This document shows, one piece after another, positions 51,992-60,817 of a stretch of DNA of 64,000 nt. The stretch is from NCBI GenBank assembly GCA_944336975.1, contig CALVLH010000001.1:186001-250000 (forward strand). Reading direction: 5' to 3'. Position 1 is the first letter of the stretch; every line of letters starts with the position of its first letter. The notes under the pieces were generated by a model that made no database searches, had not been told where the DNA came from, and saw only the letters and a list, made by a program, of their open reading frames with translations. This DNA is from an uncultured Clostridia bacterium (GTDB lineage Bacteria > Bacillota > Clostridia > Christensenellales > Borkfalkiaceae). Made by a program: the position numbers and the translations under genes.

Positions 51992-53494
51992 ATGGCGGAA
52001 AAGCGGAAAAAAAAGCTCAAAAGTAAAAATCTGAGCCTGATCCTGTGGCTGTCCTTTTCTGTGTTCGCGGTCATCGTCATCGCGGTCTATGTCCTCGTGC
52101 AGAACGCCGTGATCAACCAAAGGTATCGGGAAAAGATGATCATCGAACTGCGGGAAGCGGGCATGACCATGACGGACGTCATTTATCAGCGCCCCGATAT
52201 GGGGGAAGAAGCGCTCAGCCGTTATCTGTTCGAGATTTCCAACCGGTACGGAGTGACGGCGCGCCTGATCACCGCAGACGGAGGTGCGGCGTTCCCCGTC
52301 ACGGAAGAGACGGATTTTGCCGAGGTCACGGCGGTACTGCGGGAAAAATTTGAAGTCAACGGGGGAAGAGGAGAGATCGTGTTCGAATCGGGCGCAGACG
52401 AGATCGCGTTCGCGTCCGTCGTCTCGTTCAGGGGAGAGCCTTATTATCTTTATGTCACCGATTCCCTGCAATCGATGGGCGAACTGACGGAAGATCTGCA
52501 GATGCGCTCTCTCATCACCGGTTCGGTCGCGGTCGTCCTCGCTTTCGTGGTCAGCGGCTTCGTGTCCATGCTCATCACCAAGCCCGTCGTGGAAGTGACG
52601 GAAAAGGCCAAAGAACTCGCCCGCGGGAATTACGACGTCAACTTCAAGGAAAATTACGTCTACACGGAAATTTGCGAACTCTCCGACGCGCTTGACTATG
52701 CGAGTTCCGAGATCTCCAAAGCGGACAAAATGCAGAAGGAACTCATCGCCAACGTGTCTCACGACTTCAAGACGCCGCTCACCATGATCAAGGCATACGC
52801 TTCCATGATACAGGAGATCTCGGGAAACGATCCCGAAAAGCGCGCCAAGCATACGCAGGTCATTATCGACGAGAGCGACCGCCTGACCGCGCTCGTCAAC
52901 GATCTTCTCGATCTTTCCAAGATCCGCTCGGGGATCAACGAGGTTAAGCCCGTCATATTTAATCTTTCCGAATATCTCTACCGTATCGTCGACCGTTTCG
53001 GGTATCTCACCCTCACGCAGGGGTATGTCATCCGCACCGAAGTGGAGGAAAATCTCTATACCCGCGCCGACCGCGAGAAGATCGGCCAGGTGCTCTATAA
53101 CCTCATCGGAAACGCGGTCAACTATACGGGCGAGGACAGGACGATAACCGTCCGCCTCTTTTCCCGCGGCGCGTTCGTCCGCTTCGAGGTGGTGGATACG
53201 GGCAACGGTATCCCAAAAGAGGAGATCTCCACGATCTGGGAGCGCTATTACCGCTCTTCGGAAATGCACAAGCGCCCCGTCAAAGGCACGGGCTTGGGAC
53301 TCTCCATCGTCAAGTCCACGCTCGACAAACACCGTTTCCGCTTCGGCGTCGTTTCCGAAGTGGGGAAGGGGAGCTGTTTTTGGGTGGATTTCCCCGTCCC
53401 GCCCGAGGGATCGAAAGAGGACGCCGCTCCCGCCTCCGCAAACGGGACGAGCGACGGCGCCGTTTCGTCCTCAGACAAGAAAAAATCCGAATAA
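51992..53494 (+). CDS. Sensor histidine kinase, HAMP type
   Basis: 500 residues. First membrane helix at ~15-38 (LILWLSFSVFAVIVIAVYVLV), extracytoplasmic sensor of ~130 residues with a PAS-like beta pattern, second helix at ~170-192, HAMP (KPVVEVTEKAKELARGNY), HisKA with the phospho-His in VSHDFKTPLTMI (~253), and HATPase_c with NLIGNAVNYTG, DTGNGIPKEE and GTGLGLSIVKSTL. The C-terminal ~30 residues are a low-complexity Ser/Ala/Asp tail. Sensor ligand unknown. Confidence 0.95.
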   Translation: MAEKRKKKLKSKNLSLILWLSFSVFAVIVIAVYVLVQNAVINQRYREKMIIELREAGMTMTDVIYQRPDMGEEALSRYLFEISNRYGVTARLITADGGAAFPVTEETDFAEVTAVLREKFEVNGGRGEIVFESGADEIAFASVVSFRGEPYYLYVTDSLQSMGELTEDLQMRSLITGSVAVVLAFVVSGFVSMLITKPVVEVTEKAKELARGNYDVNFKENYVYTEICELSDALDYASSEISKADKMQKELIANVSHDFKTPLTMIKAYASMIQEISGNDPEKRAKHTQVIIDESDRLTALVNDLLDLSKIRSGINEVKPVIFNLSEYLYRIVDRFGYLTLTQGYVIRTEVEENLYTRADREKIGQVLYNLIGNAVNYTGEDRTITVRLFSRGAFVRFEVVDTGNGIPKEEISTIWERYYRSSEMHKRPVKGTGLGLSIVKSTLDKHRFRFGVVSEVGKGSCFWVDFPVPPEGSKEDAAPASANGTSDGAVSSSDKKKSE

Positions 53495-53592
53495 ACGTTA
53501 TCCTCGCCTTCGCGCGGGGATTTCTTTTCCGCATATTCCTACAAATTTTATAGGAATTTTAGGAAAACTTGTTTTGTAAGGGGCAAAAAGCG

Positions 53593-53621
53593 TGTACATT
53601 TTCGGGGAAATGTGTTATAAT
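53593..53621 (+). promoter_or_regulatory. Promoter of sufCB
   Basis: TGTACA (53593-53598), 17-bp spacer, TATAAT (53616-53621), 21 nt before sufC. Confidence 0.6.
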
Positions 53622-53642
53622 GGGCGAGCAAAGGAGACGGTT

Positions 53643-54368
53643 ATGCTGGAATTGAAGAACATCTGCTATGCCGCGGAGAGCGCGGGGCAGGGCAAAGAGA
53701 TATTGCAGGACGTATCGCTGACGATCGACGATCGGTTTGTGGCGATCACGGGACCGAACGGGAGCGGGAAGAGCACGCTCGCGAAGGTGATCGCGGGGAT
53801 CATCCGCCCGACGTCGGGCAGCATTTATCTGGACGGCGAGGACATCACGGATCTGTCCGTCACGGAACGGGCGCGGAGGGGCATTTCCTTCGCCTTTCAG
53901 CAGCCCGTGCGCTTCAAGGGGATTACGGTCAAAGATCTCATCTCCCTCGCGGCGGGAAAGAAGATCAACATCACCGAGGCGTGCGGGTATTTGTCCGAAG
54001 TGGGCCTGTGCGCGCGCGATTATATCGACCGTGAGGTGGACGCGTCGCTTTCGGGCGGGGAATTGAAGCGCATCGAGATCGCGACCATCCTTGCCCGCGG
54101 GACGCGCGTCTCCGTGTTCGACGAACCCGAGGCGGGGATCGATCTGTGGAGCTTCAACAATCTCATTTCCGTGTTCGAGAAGATGTATCGCCAGACGAAG
54201 GGAAACATCATGATCATTTCTCACCAGGAGCGCATCCTCAACATCGCGGACAAGATCGTCGTGCTCGTCAACGGAAAGGTGGATCGTCAGGGCTCCCGCG
54301 CGGAGATCTTGCCCACCATCCTCGGCACGACGGCGTGCCGGGCGCTGACGGATAAAATGGAGGACTGA
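53643..54368 (+). CDS. sufC: Fe-S cluster assembly ATPase SufC
   Basis: 241 residues. ABC ATPase of the SUF scaffold: Walker A GPNGSGKSTLAK, Q-loop SFAFQQPVRFKG, signature LSGGELKRIEIA, Walker B VSVFDEPEAGIDLWSF (typical SufC), H-loop MIISHQERIL. The ATG at 53643 follows AAGGAGACGGTT. sufB follows after 1 nt. No sufS, sufU or sufD is present, so the sulfur donor must be encoded elsewhere. Confidence 0.95.
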   Translation: MLELKNICYAAESAGQGKEILQDVSLTIDDRFVAITGPNGSGKSTLAKVIAGIIRPTSGSIYLDGEDITDLSVTERARRGISFAFQQPVRFKGITVKDLISLAAGKKINITEACGYLSEVGLCARDYIDREVDASLSGGELKRIEIATILARGTRVSVFDEPEAGIDLWSFNNLISVFEKMYRQTKGNIMIISHQERILNIADKIVVLVNGKVDRQGSRAEILPTILGTTACRALTDKMED

Positions 54369-54369
54369 C

Positions 54370-55290
54370 ATGGACGAATTGGAAAAGATGCTCCTCATGC
54401 AGGTCGCCGACCTTCACAAGGTGCCCGAAGGAGCTTACAATATCAGAAAGGACGGGGAGACGGACGGCAGAAGGAGCACCGCCAACATCGAGATCGTTCC
54501 CCGCAAGGACGGCAAGAGCGGGATCGACATCATCGTTAGGCCGTTCACGAAGAACGAGAGCGTGCATATCCCCGTCGTCATCACCAAGACGGGATTGCAG
54601 GAGACCGTATATAACGATTTTTATATCGGAGAGGGCGCGGACGTGCTCATCATCGCGGGTTGCGGCATCCACAACTGCGGCGAACAGCAATCGGAACACA
54701 GCGGCGTGCATTCCTTCCACGTCGGGAAGGGCGCCAAAGTGCGCTATGTGGAAAAGCACTATGCCGAAGGGGACGGCAAAGGCGAGAGCGTGATGAATCC
54801 GACCACCCGCGTGGAGATCGAAGAGGGGGGGCGCATGGAGATGGAAACGACGCAGATCAAGGGCGTGGATTCCACCGTCCGCGTGACGCGGGCGTCGCTC
54901 GCCAAGGACGCAAGCCTCGTCATCCGCGAGAAGATCTACACGCACGGAAAGCAGTTCGCCAAGACGGACTTTTCCGTCGATCTCAACGGCGAAGGCGCGG
55001 GCGCTGACGTGGTATCCCGTTCGGTCGCGGCGGAGGAGTCGTCGCAGGAGTTCCTCTCCCGCATCAACGGCAACGCCGCTTGCCACGGGCATACGGAATG
55101 CGACGCGATCATCATGGATTCGGCGCACGTCGCGGCGATTCCCTGTCTGACGGCGAACAGCGTGGAAGCGGAGCTCATCCACGAGGCGGCGATCGGAAAG
55201 ATTGCGGGCGAACAGCTCGTCAAGCTCATGACACTCGGACTGGACGAAGCGCAGGCGGAAGAGCAGATCATCAAAGGATTTTTAAGCTGA
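54370..55290 (+). CDS. sufB: SufB/SufD-type Fe-S assembly scaffold, short form
   Basis: 306 residues, much shorter than classical SufB (~470). It is mainly the beta-helix core: VITKTGLQETVYNDFYIGEG, GCGIHNCGEQQSEHSGVHSF in pieces, then NGNAACHGHTECD, AIPCLTANS and the conserved LIHEAAIGKIAGEQL with the His-Glu pair near the C terminus. Together with SufC it matches the minimal two-protein SUF (SmsCB) of many anaerobes. Cys in CHGHTEC and IPCL are candidate cluster ligands. Confidence 0.9.
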   Translation: MDELEKMLLMQVADLHKVPEGAYNIRKDGETDGRRSTANIEIVPRKDGKSGIDIIVRPFTKNESVHIPVVITKTGLQETVYNDFYIGEGADVLIIAGCGIHNCGEQQSEHSGVHSFHVGKGAKVRYVEKHYAEGDGKGESVMNPTTRVEIEEGGRMEMETTQIKGVDSTVRVTRASLAKDASLVIREKIYTHGKQFAKTDFSVDLNGEGAGADVVSRSVAAEESSQEFLSRINGNAACHGHTECDAIIMDSAHVAAIPCLTANSVEAELIHEAAIGKIAGEQLVKLMTLGLDEAQAEEQIIKGFLS

Positions 55291-55294
55291 GCGA

Positions 55295-55325
55295 AAAACG
55301 TCGGATTTTTCCGATGTTTTTCATT
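55295..55325 (+). terminator. Terminator after sufCB
   Basis: Imperfect 11-bp stem with one G-T pair around a TTTT loop (AAAACGTCGGA with TCCGATGTTTT), T-rich tail. From 55326 to 55532 the sequence is A-rich purine tracts with no recognised gene. Confidence 0.75.
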
Positions 55326-55532
55326 TTTCGATATTTTATGTGTTTGCGGAAAATTACCAAAAATGCGTTTCTTTGCACGCGAACACCCGAGAAAACGCGC
55401 CGTTTTTTTTCGTCCCGTTCCGAGAAAAGCCGAAAAAAGCCGTTCTCTGACGACGCCGCCGTGCGAAAAAACGCAAAATCGGTCGGGCGGCGAGCGGGAA
55501 AAAGAAAAATAAGGGAAAATTTCGGCAAAGCA

Positions 55533-55561
55533 TTGACAATGACGTACCGATGCATTATAAT
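55533..55561 (+). promoter_or_regulatory. Consensus sigma-A promoter of the phosphoketolase gene
   Basis: TTGACA (55533-55538), 17-bp spacer, TATAAT (55556-55561). Confidence 0.9.
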
Positions 55562-55605
55562 GAAGACGTTGAGTAATCAATATTATAATATGAAGGAGTT
55601 TTTTT

Positions 55606-58029
55606 ATGAGCACTACGAATGATTGCCCTGAAAAGAAGCCTCTGACGGAAGAGTATCTCAAGAAAATGGACGCTTACTGGCGCGCGGCAAACTACCTCGC
55701 GGCGGCACAGCTCTATATGTTGAAGAACCCTCTGCTCAGAAAGCCCCTTACGCGCGATCAGGTGAAGAAGAAGATCGTCGGACACTGGGGAACGGTGCCC
55801 GGGCAGAACTTCATTTACGTCCATCTGAACCGCGTGATCAAGAAGTTTGACCTCGATCTGATCCTGCTGTCCGGTCCCGGACACGGAGGGAATTTCTTCG
55901 TCGCCAACTCTTATCTCGAGGGGACGTACAGCGAAGTGTATCCCAACGTCAGCGAAGACGAAGAGGGTATGACGAGACTGTGCAAGCAGTTCTCTTTCCC
56001 CGGCGGCATTTCCAGCCACGTCGCGCCCGAAACGCCCGGTTCCATCAACGAAGGCGGCGAGCTCGGCTATTCCATCGCGCACGCATTCGGCGCAGTGTTC
56101 GATAACCCCGGACTCATCGCGGCGTGCATCGTCGGCGACGGCGAAGCGGAAACGGGTCCTCTCGCGACCGCATGGCATTCCAATAAATTCCTCAATCCCG
56201 TGACGGACGGCGCGGTCCTGCCCATCCTTCACCTCAACGGCTTCAAGATCAACAACCCGACGGTGTTCGCGCGCATTTCCAAAGACGAAGTCAAGAGTTT
56301 CTTCCACGGCTGCGGCTGGAAGCCCTATTTCGTCGAGGGCCACGATCCCATGACCATGCACAAGAAGATGGCGGAAGCGCTCGACAAGTGCGTCAAGGAG
56401 ATCAAGGACATTCAGAAGAAGGCGAGAGAGCAGGGCAAGACGGAACGTCCGTTCTGGCCGATGATCGTCCTTCGCACGCCGAAGGGCTGGACGGGACCCA
56501 AGGTCGTCGACGGCAAGCACATCGAAGGCAGCTACCGTGCGCACCAGGTGCCCATCACGATGGAGAAACCCGAACATCTCGATCTGCTCAAAGAGTGGCT
56601 GATGAGCTATCGCCCCGAAGAGCTGTTCACCGAAGATTATAAACTCAAGCCCGAACTCAGAGCGCTCGCGCCCACGGGCGACAGCAGGATCTCCGCGAAT
56701 CCTCATACCAACGGCGGAAAGCTCCTCAAAGATCTCCGTCTGCCCGATTTCACCAAATACGGCGTGTCGATGGACGCGCCCGGCACCGTGAAGGCGCAGG
56801 ATATGCTCGAGCTCGGCAAATACATCCGCGACGTGCTCAAACTCAACGAAACGAGCAGGAACTTCCGTATGTTCGGTCCGGACGAATCCATGTCCAACCG
56901 TATGTATGCGGCATTCGAAGTTTCTTCCCGTCCGTTCGAGGCGAAGATCTACGACGCGCCCGCGCCCGAACAGTGCGTATACGTCGAGGACGATAACGTC
57001 GCTCCCGAAGGCAGGATCATGGATGCATACCTGTCCGAGCACATGTGCGAAGGCTGGCTGGAAGGCTATATCCTCACGGGACGTCACGGCTTCTTCGCTT
57101 CTTACGAATCGTTCATCCGCGTCGTCGATTCCATGGTATCCCAGCACGCGAAGTGGCTCAAGGTCACCAACGAGCTGCCTTGGAGACTTGACATTGCGTC
57201 CCTGAACCTGTTGCTCACCTCCAACGTCTGGCAGCAGGACCACAACGGCTTCACCCATCAGGATCCCGGTTTCCTCGATCACGTGGCGAACAAGAAGGCG
57301 GACGTCGTCCGTTGCTATCTCCCGCCCGACACGAACTGCCTGCTCTCCTGCTTCGATCACTGCGTGAAGAGCAAGGGTTATGTCAACGTCATCGTCGCGT
57401 CCAAGCATCCCACCTATCAGTGGCTGACGATGGACCAGGCGGTCAAGCACTGCACGCAGGGGATCGGCGTATGGCCTTGGGCGTCCAACGACGCAGGCGA
57501 AGAGCCCGATCTCGTCATGGCGTGCTGCGGCGATACGCCGACAGTGGAAGCGCTCGCGGCGACGACCATTCTCCGCGACTATATGCCCGGCCTGAAGATC
57601 CGTTTCGTCAACGTCGTCGACCTGATGAAGCTCGAATCGCACGAGAACCATCCTCACGGACTTCGCGACAGCGAATTTGACGCGATCTTCACCAAGGATA
57701 AGCCCGTTATCTTCGTCTATCACGGCTATCCCAAGCTCATCCACGAGCTTACCTATACCCGCCACAACCGCAACATCCAGGTGTTCGGTTATCAGGAAGA
57801 GGGTACGATCACGACGGGCTTCGATATGCGCGTCCAGAACCATATCGACAGATTCCATCTCGTGAAGGCGGCGATGATGAGCCTGCCTCAGCTCGGCAAC
57901 AAGGGTTCCTTCCTCGTTCAGGTCATGAACGACAAGCTCGTGGAGCACAAGAACTACATTGCAGAGTACGGCGAAGACCTGCCCGAGATCCAGAACTGGA
58001 AGTGGCACACGCCCGAAGATAATCAGTAA
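55606..58029 (+). CDS. xfp: Xylulose 5-phosphate / fructose 6-phosphate phosphoketolase
   Basis: 807 residues, the usual size. A thiamine-diphosphate enzyme splitting xylulose 5-phosphate (and often fructose 6-phosphate) into acetyl phosphate and a sugar phosphate. Signature motifs: [39 protein letters not shown] (thiamine-binding), [12 protein letters not shown] and KHPTYQWLT. Strong codon bias, a consensus promoter and SD GAAGGAGTTTTTTT point to high expression. It would be the main pentose-to-acetate route. Single gene, strong terminator. Confidence 0.98.
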   Translation: MSTTNDCPEKKPLTEEYLKKMDAYWRAANYLAAAQLYMLKNPLLRKPLTRDQVKKKIVGHWGTVPGQNFIYVHLNRVIKKFDLDLILLSGPGHGGNFFVANSYLEGTYSEVYPNVSEDEEGMTRLCKQFSFPGGISSHVAPETPGSINEGGELGYSIAHAFGAVFDNPGLIAACIVGDGEAETGPLATAWHSNKFLNPVTDGAVLPILHLNGFKINNPTVFARISKDEVKSFFHGCGWKPYFVEGHDPMTMHKKMAEALDKCVKEIKDIQKKAREQGKTERPFWPMIVLRTPKGWTGPKVVDGKHIEGSYRAHQVPITMEKPEHLDLLKEWLMSYRPEELFTEDYKLKPELRALAPTGDSRISANPHTNGGKLLKDLRLPDFTKYGVSMDAPGTVKAQDMLELGKYIRDVLKLNETSRNFRMFGPDESMSNRMYAAFEVSSRPFEAKIYDAPAPEQCVYVEDDNVAPEGRIMDAYLSEHMCEGWLEGYILTGRHGFFASYESFIRVVDSMVSQHAKWLKVTNELPWRLDIASLNLLLTSNVWQQDHNGFTHQDPGFLDHVANKKADVVRCYLPPDTNCLLSCFDHCVKSKGYVNVIVASKHPTYQWLTMDQAVKHCTQGIGVWPWASNDAGEEPDLVMACCGDTPTVEALAATTILRDYMPGLKIRFVNVVDLMKLESHENHPHGLRDSEFDAIFTKDKPVIFVYHGYPKLIHELTYTRHNRNIQVFGYQEEGTITTGFDMRVQNHIDRFHLVKAAMMSLPQLGNKGSFLVQVMNDKLVEHKNYIAEYGEDLPEIQNWKWHTPEDNQ

Positions 58030-58050
58030 AGAAAATCTCATCTGATACGG

Positions 58051-58086
58051 ACGCCCCCGCGGAACTTTCCGCGGGGGCGTTTTTTT
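58051..58086 (+). terminator. Terminator after phosphoketolase
   Basis: A 13-bp GC stem (58051-58063 with 58068-58080), loop ACTT and six T residues. Confidence 0.92.
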
Positions 58087-58122
58087 ACCGATCGTTTCCC
58101 TCGTCCGTACAGGGGGCGATCT

Positions 58123-58503
58123 TTACCGATCGTTTCCTTTGTCCGTGCGGGGCGCGTTTTGTTCCGTTCCGTCGGGCGCGGGGGCGGGCAGGGGCGTCGG
58201 GCGATGACCGTCCGGCGTATGCTTGCGGTGCGGCATTCCCTTGCCGTCGGGCGCGTGCTTGTGTCCGTGTTTGCGGTGCGGGCAGTCCTTTCCGTCCGGG
58301 CAGTTCTTTCCGTCCGGACAGTCAGGATGTTCGGGCGTCGTTTCGGGCGCGTCCGTATCCGCGGAAGGCGTCGTCTGTTCCTGCGTATAGGGAACGGGAT
58401 CGTTTTCGGGCATGCGCGCTTTCGCATTTGCGCAGCCGTTCATGCCGAGCGCGCAGACGCCCGTAAGTAACGTTGACAATAAAACCAATTTCCACTTTTT
58501 CAT
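58123..58503 (-). CDS. His/Cys-rich putative lipoprotein
   Basis: 126 residues from the ATG at 58503. Signal KKWKLVLLSTLLTGVC with lipobox LGMNGC. The mature part has a Pro/Thr-rich spacer, then repeated PDGK/PDGH units interleaved with Cys and His: CPDGKNCPDGKDCPHRK, GHKHAPDGK, HRKHTPDGH. This suggests binding of a soft or borderline metal (Zn, Ni, Cu) outside the membrane. No SD; a GCATA-17-CATACT forespore-type promoter lies 6 nt before the ATG, so expression in the forespore is inferred. No family recognised. Confidence 0.7.
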   Translation of the reverse strand: MKKWKLVLLSTLLTGVCALGMNGCANAKARMPENDPVPYTQEQTTPSADTDAPETTPEHPDCPDGKNCPDGKDCPHRKHGHKHAPDGKGMPHRKHTPDGHRPTPLPAPAPDGTEQNAPRTDKGNDR

Positions 58504-58509
58504 GTCAGC

Positions 58510-58537
58510 AGTATGCGGAATGCAAAAAGCTTTATGC
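58510..58537 (-). promoter_or_regulatory. Candidate forespore (sigma-G type) promoter of the His/Cys-rich lipoprotein
   Basis: Minus strand GCATA (58537-58533), 17-bp spacer, CATACT (58515-58510), then six bases to the ATG. Same hexamers and same spacing as upstream of sigG (16496-16523). Confidence 0.55.
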
Positions 58538-58543
58538 AACCGC

Positions 58544-58572
58544 TTGCCTTTTCATGAGAAAAGTGCTATACT
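58544..58572 (+). promoter_or_regulatory. Sigma-A promoter of the TM1266-type regulator operon
   Basis: TTGCCT (58544-58549), 17-bp spacer, TATACT (58567-58572). Confidence 0.7.
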
Positions 58573-58603
58573 TTCTTTACCTGAGCGGAAAGAGTTTTCT
58601 GAC

Positions 58604-58661
58604 GGCAAAGGACGGAACGCAAACATCAGCGCAGCTTTCGTTGCGCCGTTCTCCTTTTGCC
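58604..58661 (+). other. Imperfect long hairpin in the leader of the TM1266-type gene
   Basis: GGCAAAGGA and downstream bases pair imperfectly with a segment ending CTCCTTTTGCC, closing a loop of about 20 nt. It precedes the SD (GAAAGGAG). I could not match it to a riboswitch class. Confidence 0.4.
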
Positions 58662-58685
58662 ATGCTCGGCGAAAGGAGTTTTTTT

Positions 58686-58937
58686 ATGTCGGAAGAAAAG
58701 AGGATCGCGGTGCTTTCCGTTATCGTGGAGGACCGCTCCGTCACGGACAAACTCAACGGGTATCTCTCCGAATTCGGGGAGTACGTCGTGGGCAGGATGG
58801 GCATTCCCTATCGCGAAAAGGGCGTTTCCGTGCTCTGCGTAGTGCTCGACGCGCCTGCGGGCGTCATCAATTCCCTCACGGGAAAGATCGGGATGCTCTC
58901 GGGCGTGACCGCCAAGACTTTATTCAGTAAATATTGA
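58686..58937 (+). CDS. TM1266-type (iron-only hydrogenase system) putative regulator, ACT-like fold
   Basis: 83 residues. Pattern RIAVLSVIVEDRS, LSEFGEYVVGRMGIPYREKG, and INSLTGKIGMLSGVTAKTLFSK fits the TM1266 family of NikR-like ferredoxin-fold proteins, often beside [FeFe]-hydrogenase maturation genes. No hydrogenase or maturase gene is in the window. The ATG at 58686 follows GAAAGGAGTTTTTTT. It heads an apparent operon with the ABC transporter genes (25-nt gap). Confidence 0.85.
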   Translation: MSEEKRIAVLSVIVEDRSVTDKLNGYLSEFGEYVVGRMGIPYREKGVSVLCVVLDAPAGVINSLTGKIGMLSGVTAKTLFSKY

Positions 58938-58962
58938 TCCCGATCGTGGGAAAAGGAGTATT

Positions 58963-59946
58963 ATGAAAAAACTGTTTCGATTTGCTTCCGCCGCGCTCTG
59001 CGGCGCGTTTCTGCTGACCGCCGCTTCCTGTGCGGGGGAGGATAGGGACAAGGTCTATTCCGTCTATGCACCCGACGGCGCACCCGCGCTCGCCCTGGCC
59101 CGCGCCATTGCGGCAGGGGACGAAGAGTTCGCATATCACGTCGTCGACTCTTCGACCATTCAGACGTTCGTCACGGGCGAAACGCCCCAAGCGGATTTCT
59201 GCGTGCTTCCCGTCAATCTCGCCAGCAAACTGCTCGGGGACGGATCCGTCTATCGGATGCTCGGCACGGTCACGCACGGGAATATGTATTTTCTCACGGT
59301 GAACGGAGAAGCGCTCACGTCGGAGAATCTTTCCTCGCTCGTCGGCAAAACGGTGGGCGTGGTACAGCTCGCAAACGTTCCGGGACTGACCTTGCAGGCG
59401 GTGCTCAACGATTATGGCATCGACTATGCGATCGTCGGGAACGACGGAGAACTCAGCGAAACCGCGGTCAATCTCAAAGCGACGGATGCGGCGGGCGTGA
59501 CGCCCGCAGGCGGGTGCGATTATTATCTCTGCCCCGAGCCTGCCGCTTCGACCAAGACGGCGAAAACGCCGCTCGTGTTTGCGGGCGATCTGCAGGCGCT
59601 TTATGGCGAAGACGGGTATCCGCAGGCGGTGATCGTCGCAAAGACGTCTCTCGTCGGAACGGACGCGTGCGAAAAGGCGGTCGGGTATCTGGAAGAGAGC
59701 GCGGAATATCTCGCTTCGACCGCGGCGGCGGACATCGTTTCCCTGCTCGACGGGAAACGCACGGAAGGGCTTTCGCCCTCCTTTACGGCGGAAAATCTCA
59801 CCGCAGAGGTGATCGCGAACTGCTCGGTTTCGTTTACCGCGAGCGCGGCTTGCAAAGACGAGGTCAACGCCTTTCTCCAAAAGCTGATGTCGATCAATGC
59901 GGGAGCGGCTTCCGCGGTATCGGATGCGTTTTACTATCTCGGATGA
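58963..59946 (+). CDS. NitT/TauT-type ABC transporter substrate-binding lipoprotein
   Basis: 327 residues. Lipoprotein signal with lipobox LLTAASC. The mature part begins VYSVYAPDGAPALALARAI, as in NMT1/THI5-like or SsuA-like binding proteins, with ADFCVLPVNLASKLL and GKTVGVVQLANVPGLTLQ. The substrate is unknown (candidates in this family: thiamine precursors, aliphatic sulfonates, other small anions). Followed by a strong hairpin and the permease gene. Confidence 0.85.
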   Translation: MKKLFRFASAALCGAFLLTAASCAGEDRDKVYSVYAPDGAPALALARAIAAGDEEFAYHVVDSSTIQTFVTGETPQADFCVLPVNLASKLLGDGSVYRMLGTVTHGNMYFLTVNGEALTSENLSSLVGKTVGVVQLANVPGLTLQAVLNDYGIDYAIVGNDGELSETAVNLKATDAAGVTPAGGCDYYLCPEPAASTKTAKTPLVFAGDLQALYGEDGYPQAVIVAKTSLVGTDACEKAVGYLEESAEYLASTAAADIVSLLDGKRTEGLSPSFTAENLTAEVIANCSVSFTASAACKDEVNAFLQKLMSINAGAASAVSDAFYYLG

Positions 59947-59951
59947 CGGGA

Positions 59952-59982
59952 GGGCGCGCCCGCACTTCGTGCGGGCGCGCCC
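59952..59982 (+). other. Strong hairpin between binding-protein and permease genes
   Basis: A 14-bp perfect GC stem (59952-59965 with 59969-59982), TTC loop, no T-run. Such hairpins after binding-protein genes usually protect the upstream mRNA and raise its dosage over the permease. Confidence 0.7.
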
Positions 59983-60073
59983 CTCAAAAGACGGATTTTG
60001 CAGGAGCGCGGTGTTCCCTCTGTGGCGGGAACTGCCGCAGAGGGGAAGCGCCGAACGGTCGGAGGGATGACGG

Positions 60074-60817
60074 ATGAAGAGAACGGCATTGTTTTCCGTG
60101 CTCGCGCTCGCCGCGCTGTGGGCGGGCTGGACGATCGCATATTTTGCTATCGGAAACGAATATATCTTACCTTCCTTTTCGCAGACGCTCGTTGCGACGG
60201 GGCGGTATCTGGCGAGCGGGGCGTTTTACGCCGCGTTTTTCCACACGCTCGGACGCACGGTCGTTGCGTTTCTGTGTTCTGCCATCGCAGGTACGCTGCT
60301 GGCGCTTCTGTCCTATCGCGCGGCATGGGCGCGCGCCTTTCTCGCGCCCGTCGTTTCCGTGCTGAGGACGGTGCCGACGATGGCGATCATCCTCGCGCTC
60401 CTCATCTGGACGTCGCCCGCCGCGGCGCCCGTGGTGGTCTGCGTGCTGGTGCTGTTCCCCGCATGGTATGCCGCCGCTCTGGCGGGACTGGACGAAGTGG
60501 GACGGGAATACGGCGATCTCGCGCGGGTGTACGACGTGTCGCTTTCCCGCCGCGTTTTCAGAATGTATCTCCCTCTCGCCGCGCCTGTCTTTTTAGGACA
60601 GGCAGGATCGCTCCTTTCCATGGGGTTGAAGATCACCGTTTCGGCGGAGGTCCTCGCAAAGACCTATCGGAGTCTGGGCGGCATGATGCAGGAGGCGCAG
60701 ACGTTCGTGGAGATGCCCGAATTGCTCGCGCTCACGCTGGTGACGGTCGTGCTCGGTTTTGCGCTGGAAGGGATTTGCGCACTCGTGTTACGTTTTGCGG
60801 TGAGGTGGAAGAGATGA
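60074..60817 (+). CDS. NitT/TauT-type ABC transporter permease
   Basis: 247 residues, about six membrane spans. The EAA-type coupling loop is YGDLARVYDVSLSRRVFRMYLPLA (two pieces), after the span containing VLFPAWYAAALAGL. Belongs to the SsuC/TauC branch. Overlaps the ATPase gene by 4 nt (ATGA). Confidence 0.9.
   Translation: MKRTALFSVLALAALWAGWTIAYFAIGNEYILPSFSQTLVATGRYLASGAFYAAFFHTLGRTVVAFLCSAIAGTLLALLSYRAAWARAFLAPVVSVLRTVPTMAIILALLIWTSPAAAPVVVCVLVLFPAWYAAALAGLDEVGREYGDLARVYDVSLSRRVFRMYLPLAAPVFLGQAGSLLSMGLKITVSAEVLAKTYRSLGGMMQEAQTFVEMPELLALTLVTVVLGFALEGICALVLRFAVRWKR

Noticed and set aside
58579-58685. Cyclic-di-GMP (GEMM) riboswitch, because of GGCAAAGGACGGAACGC
   Set aside because: The spacing between GGCAAA and ACGCAAA is too short and the second half of the motif is missing.
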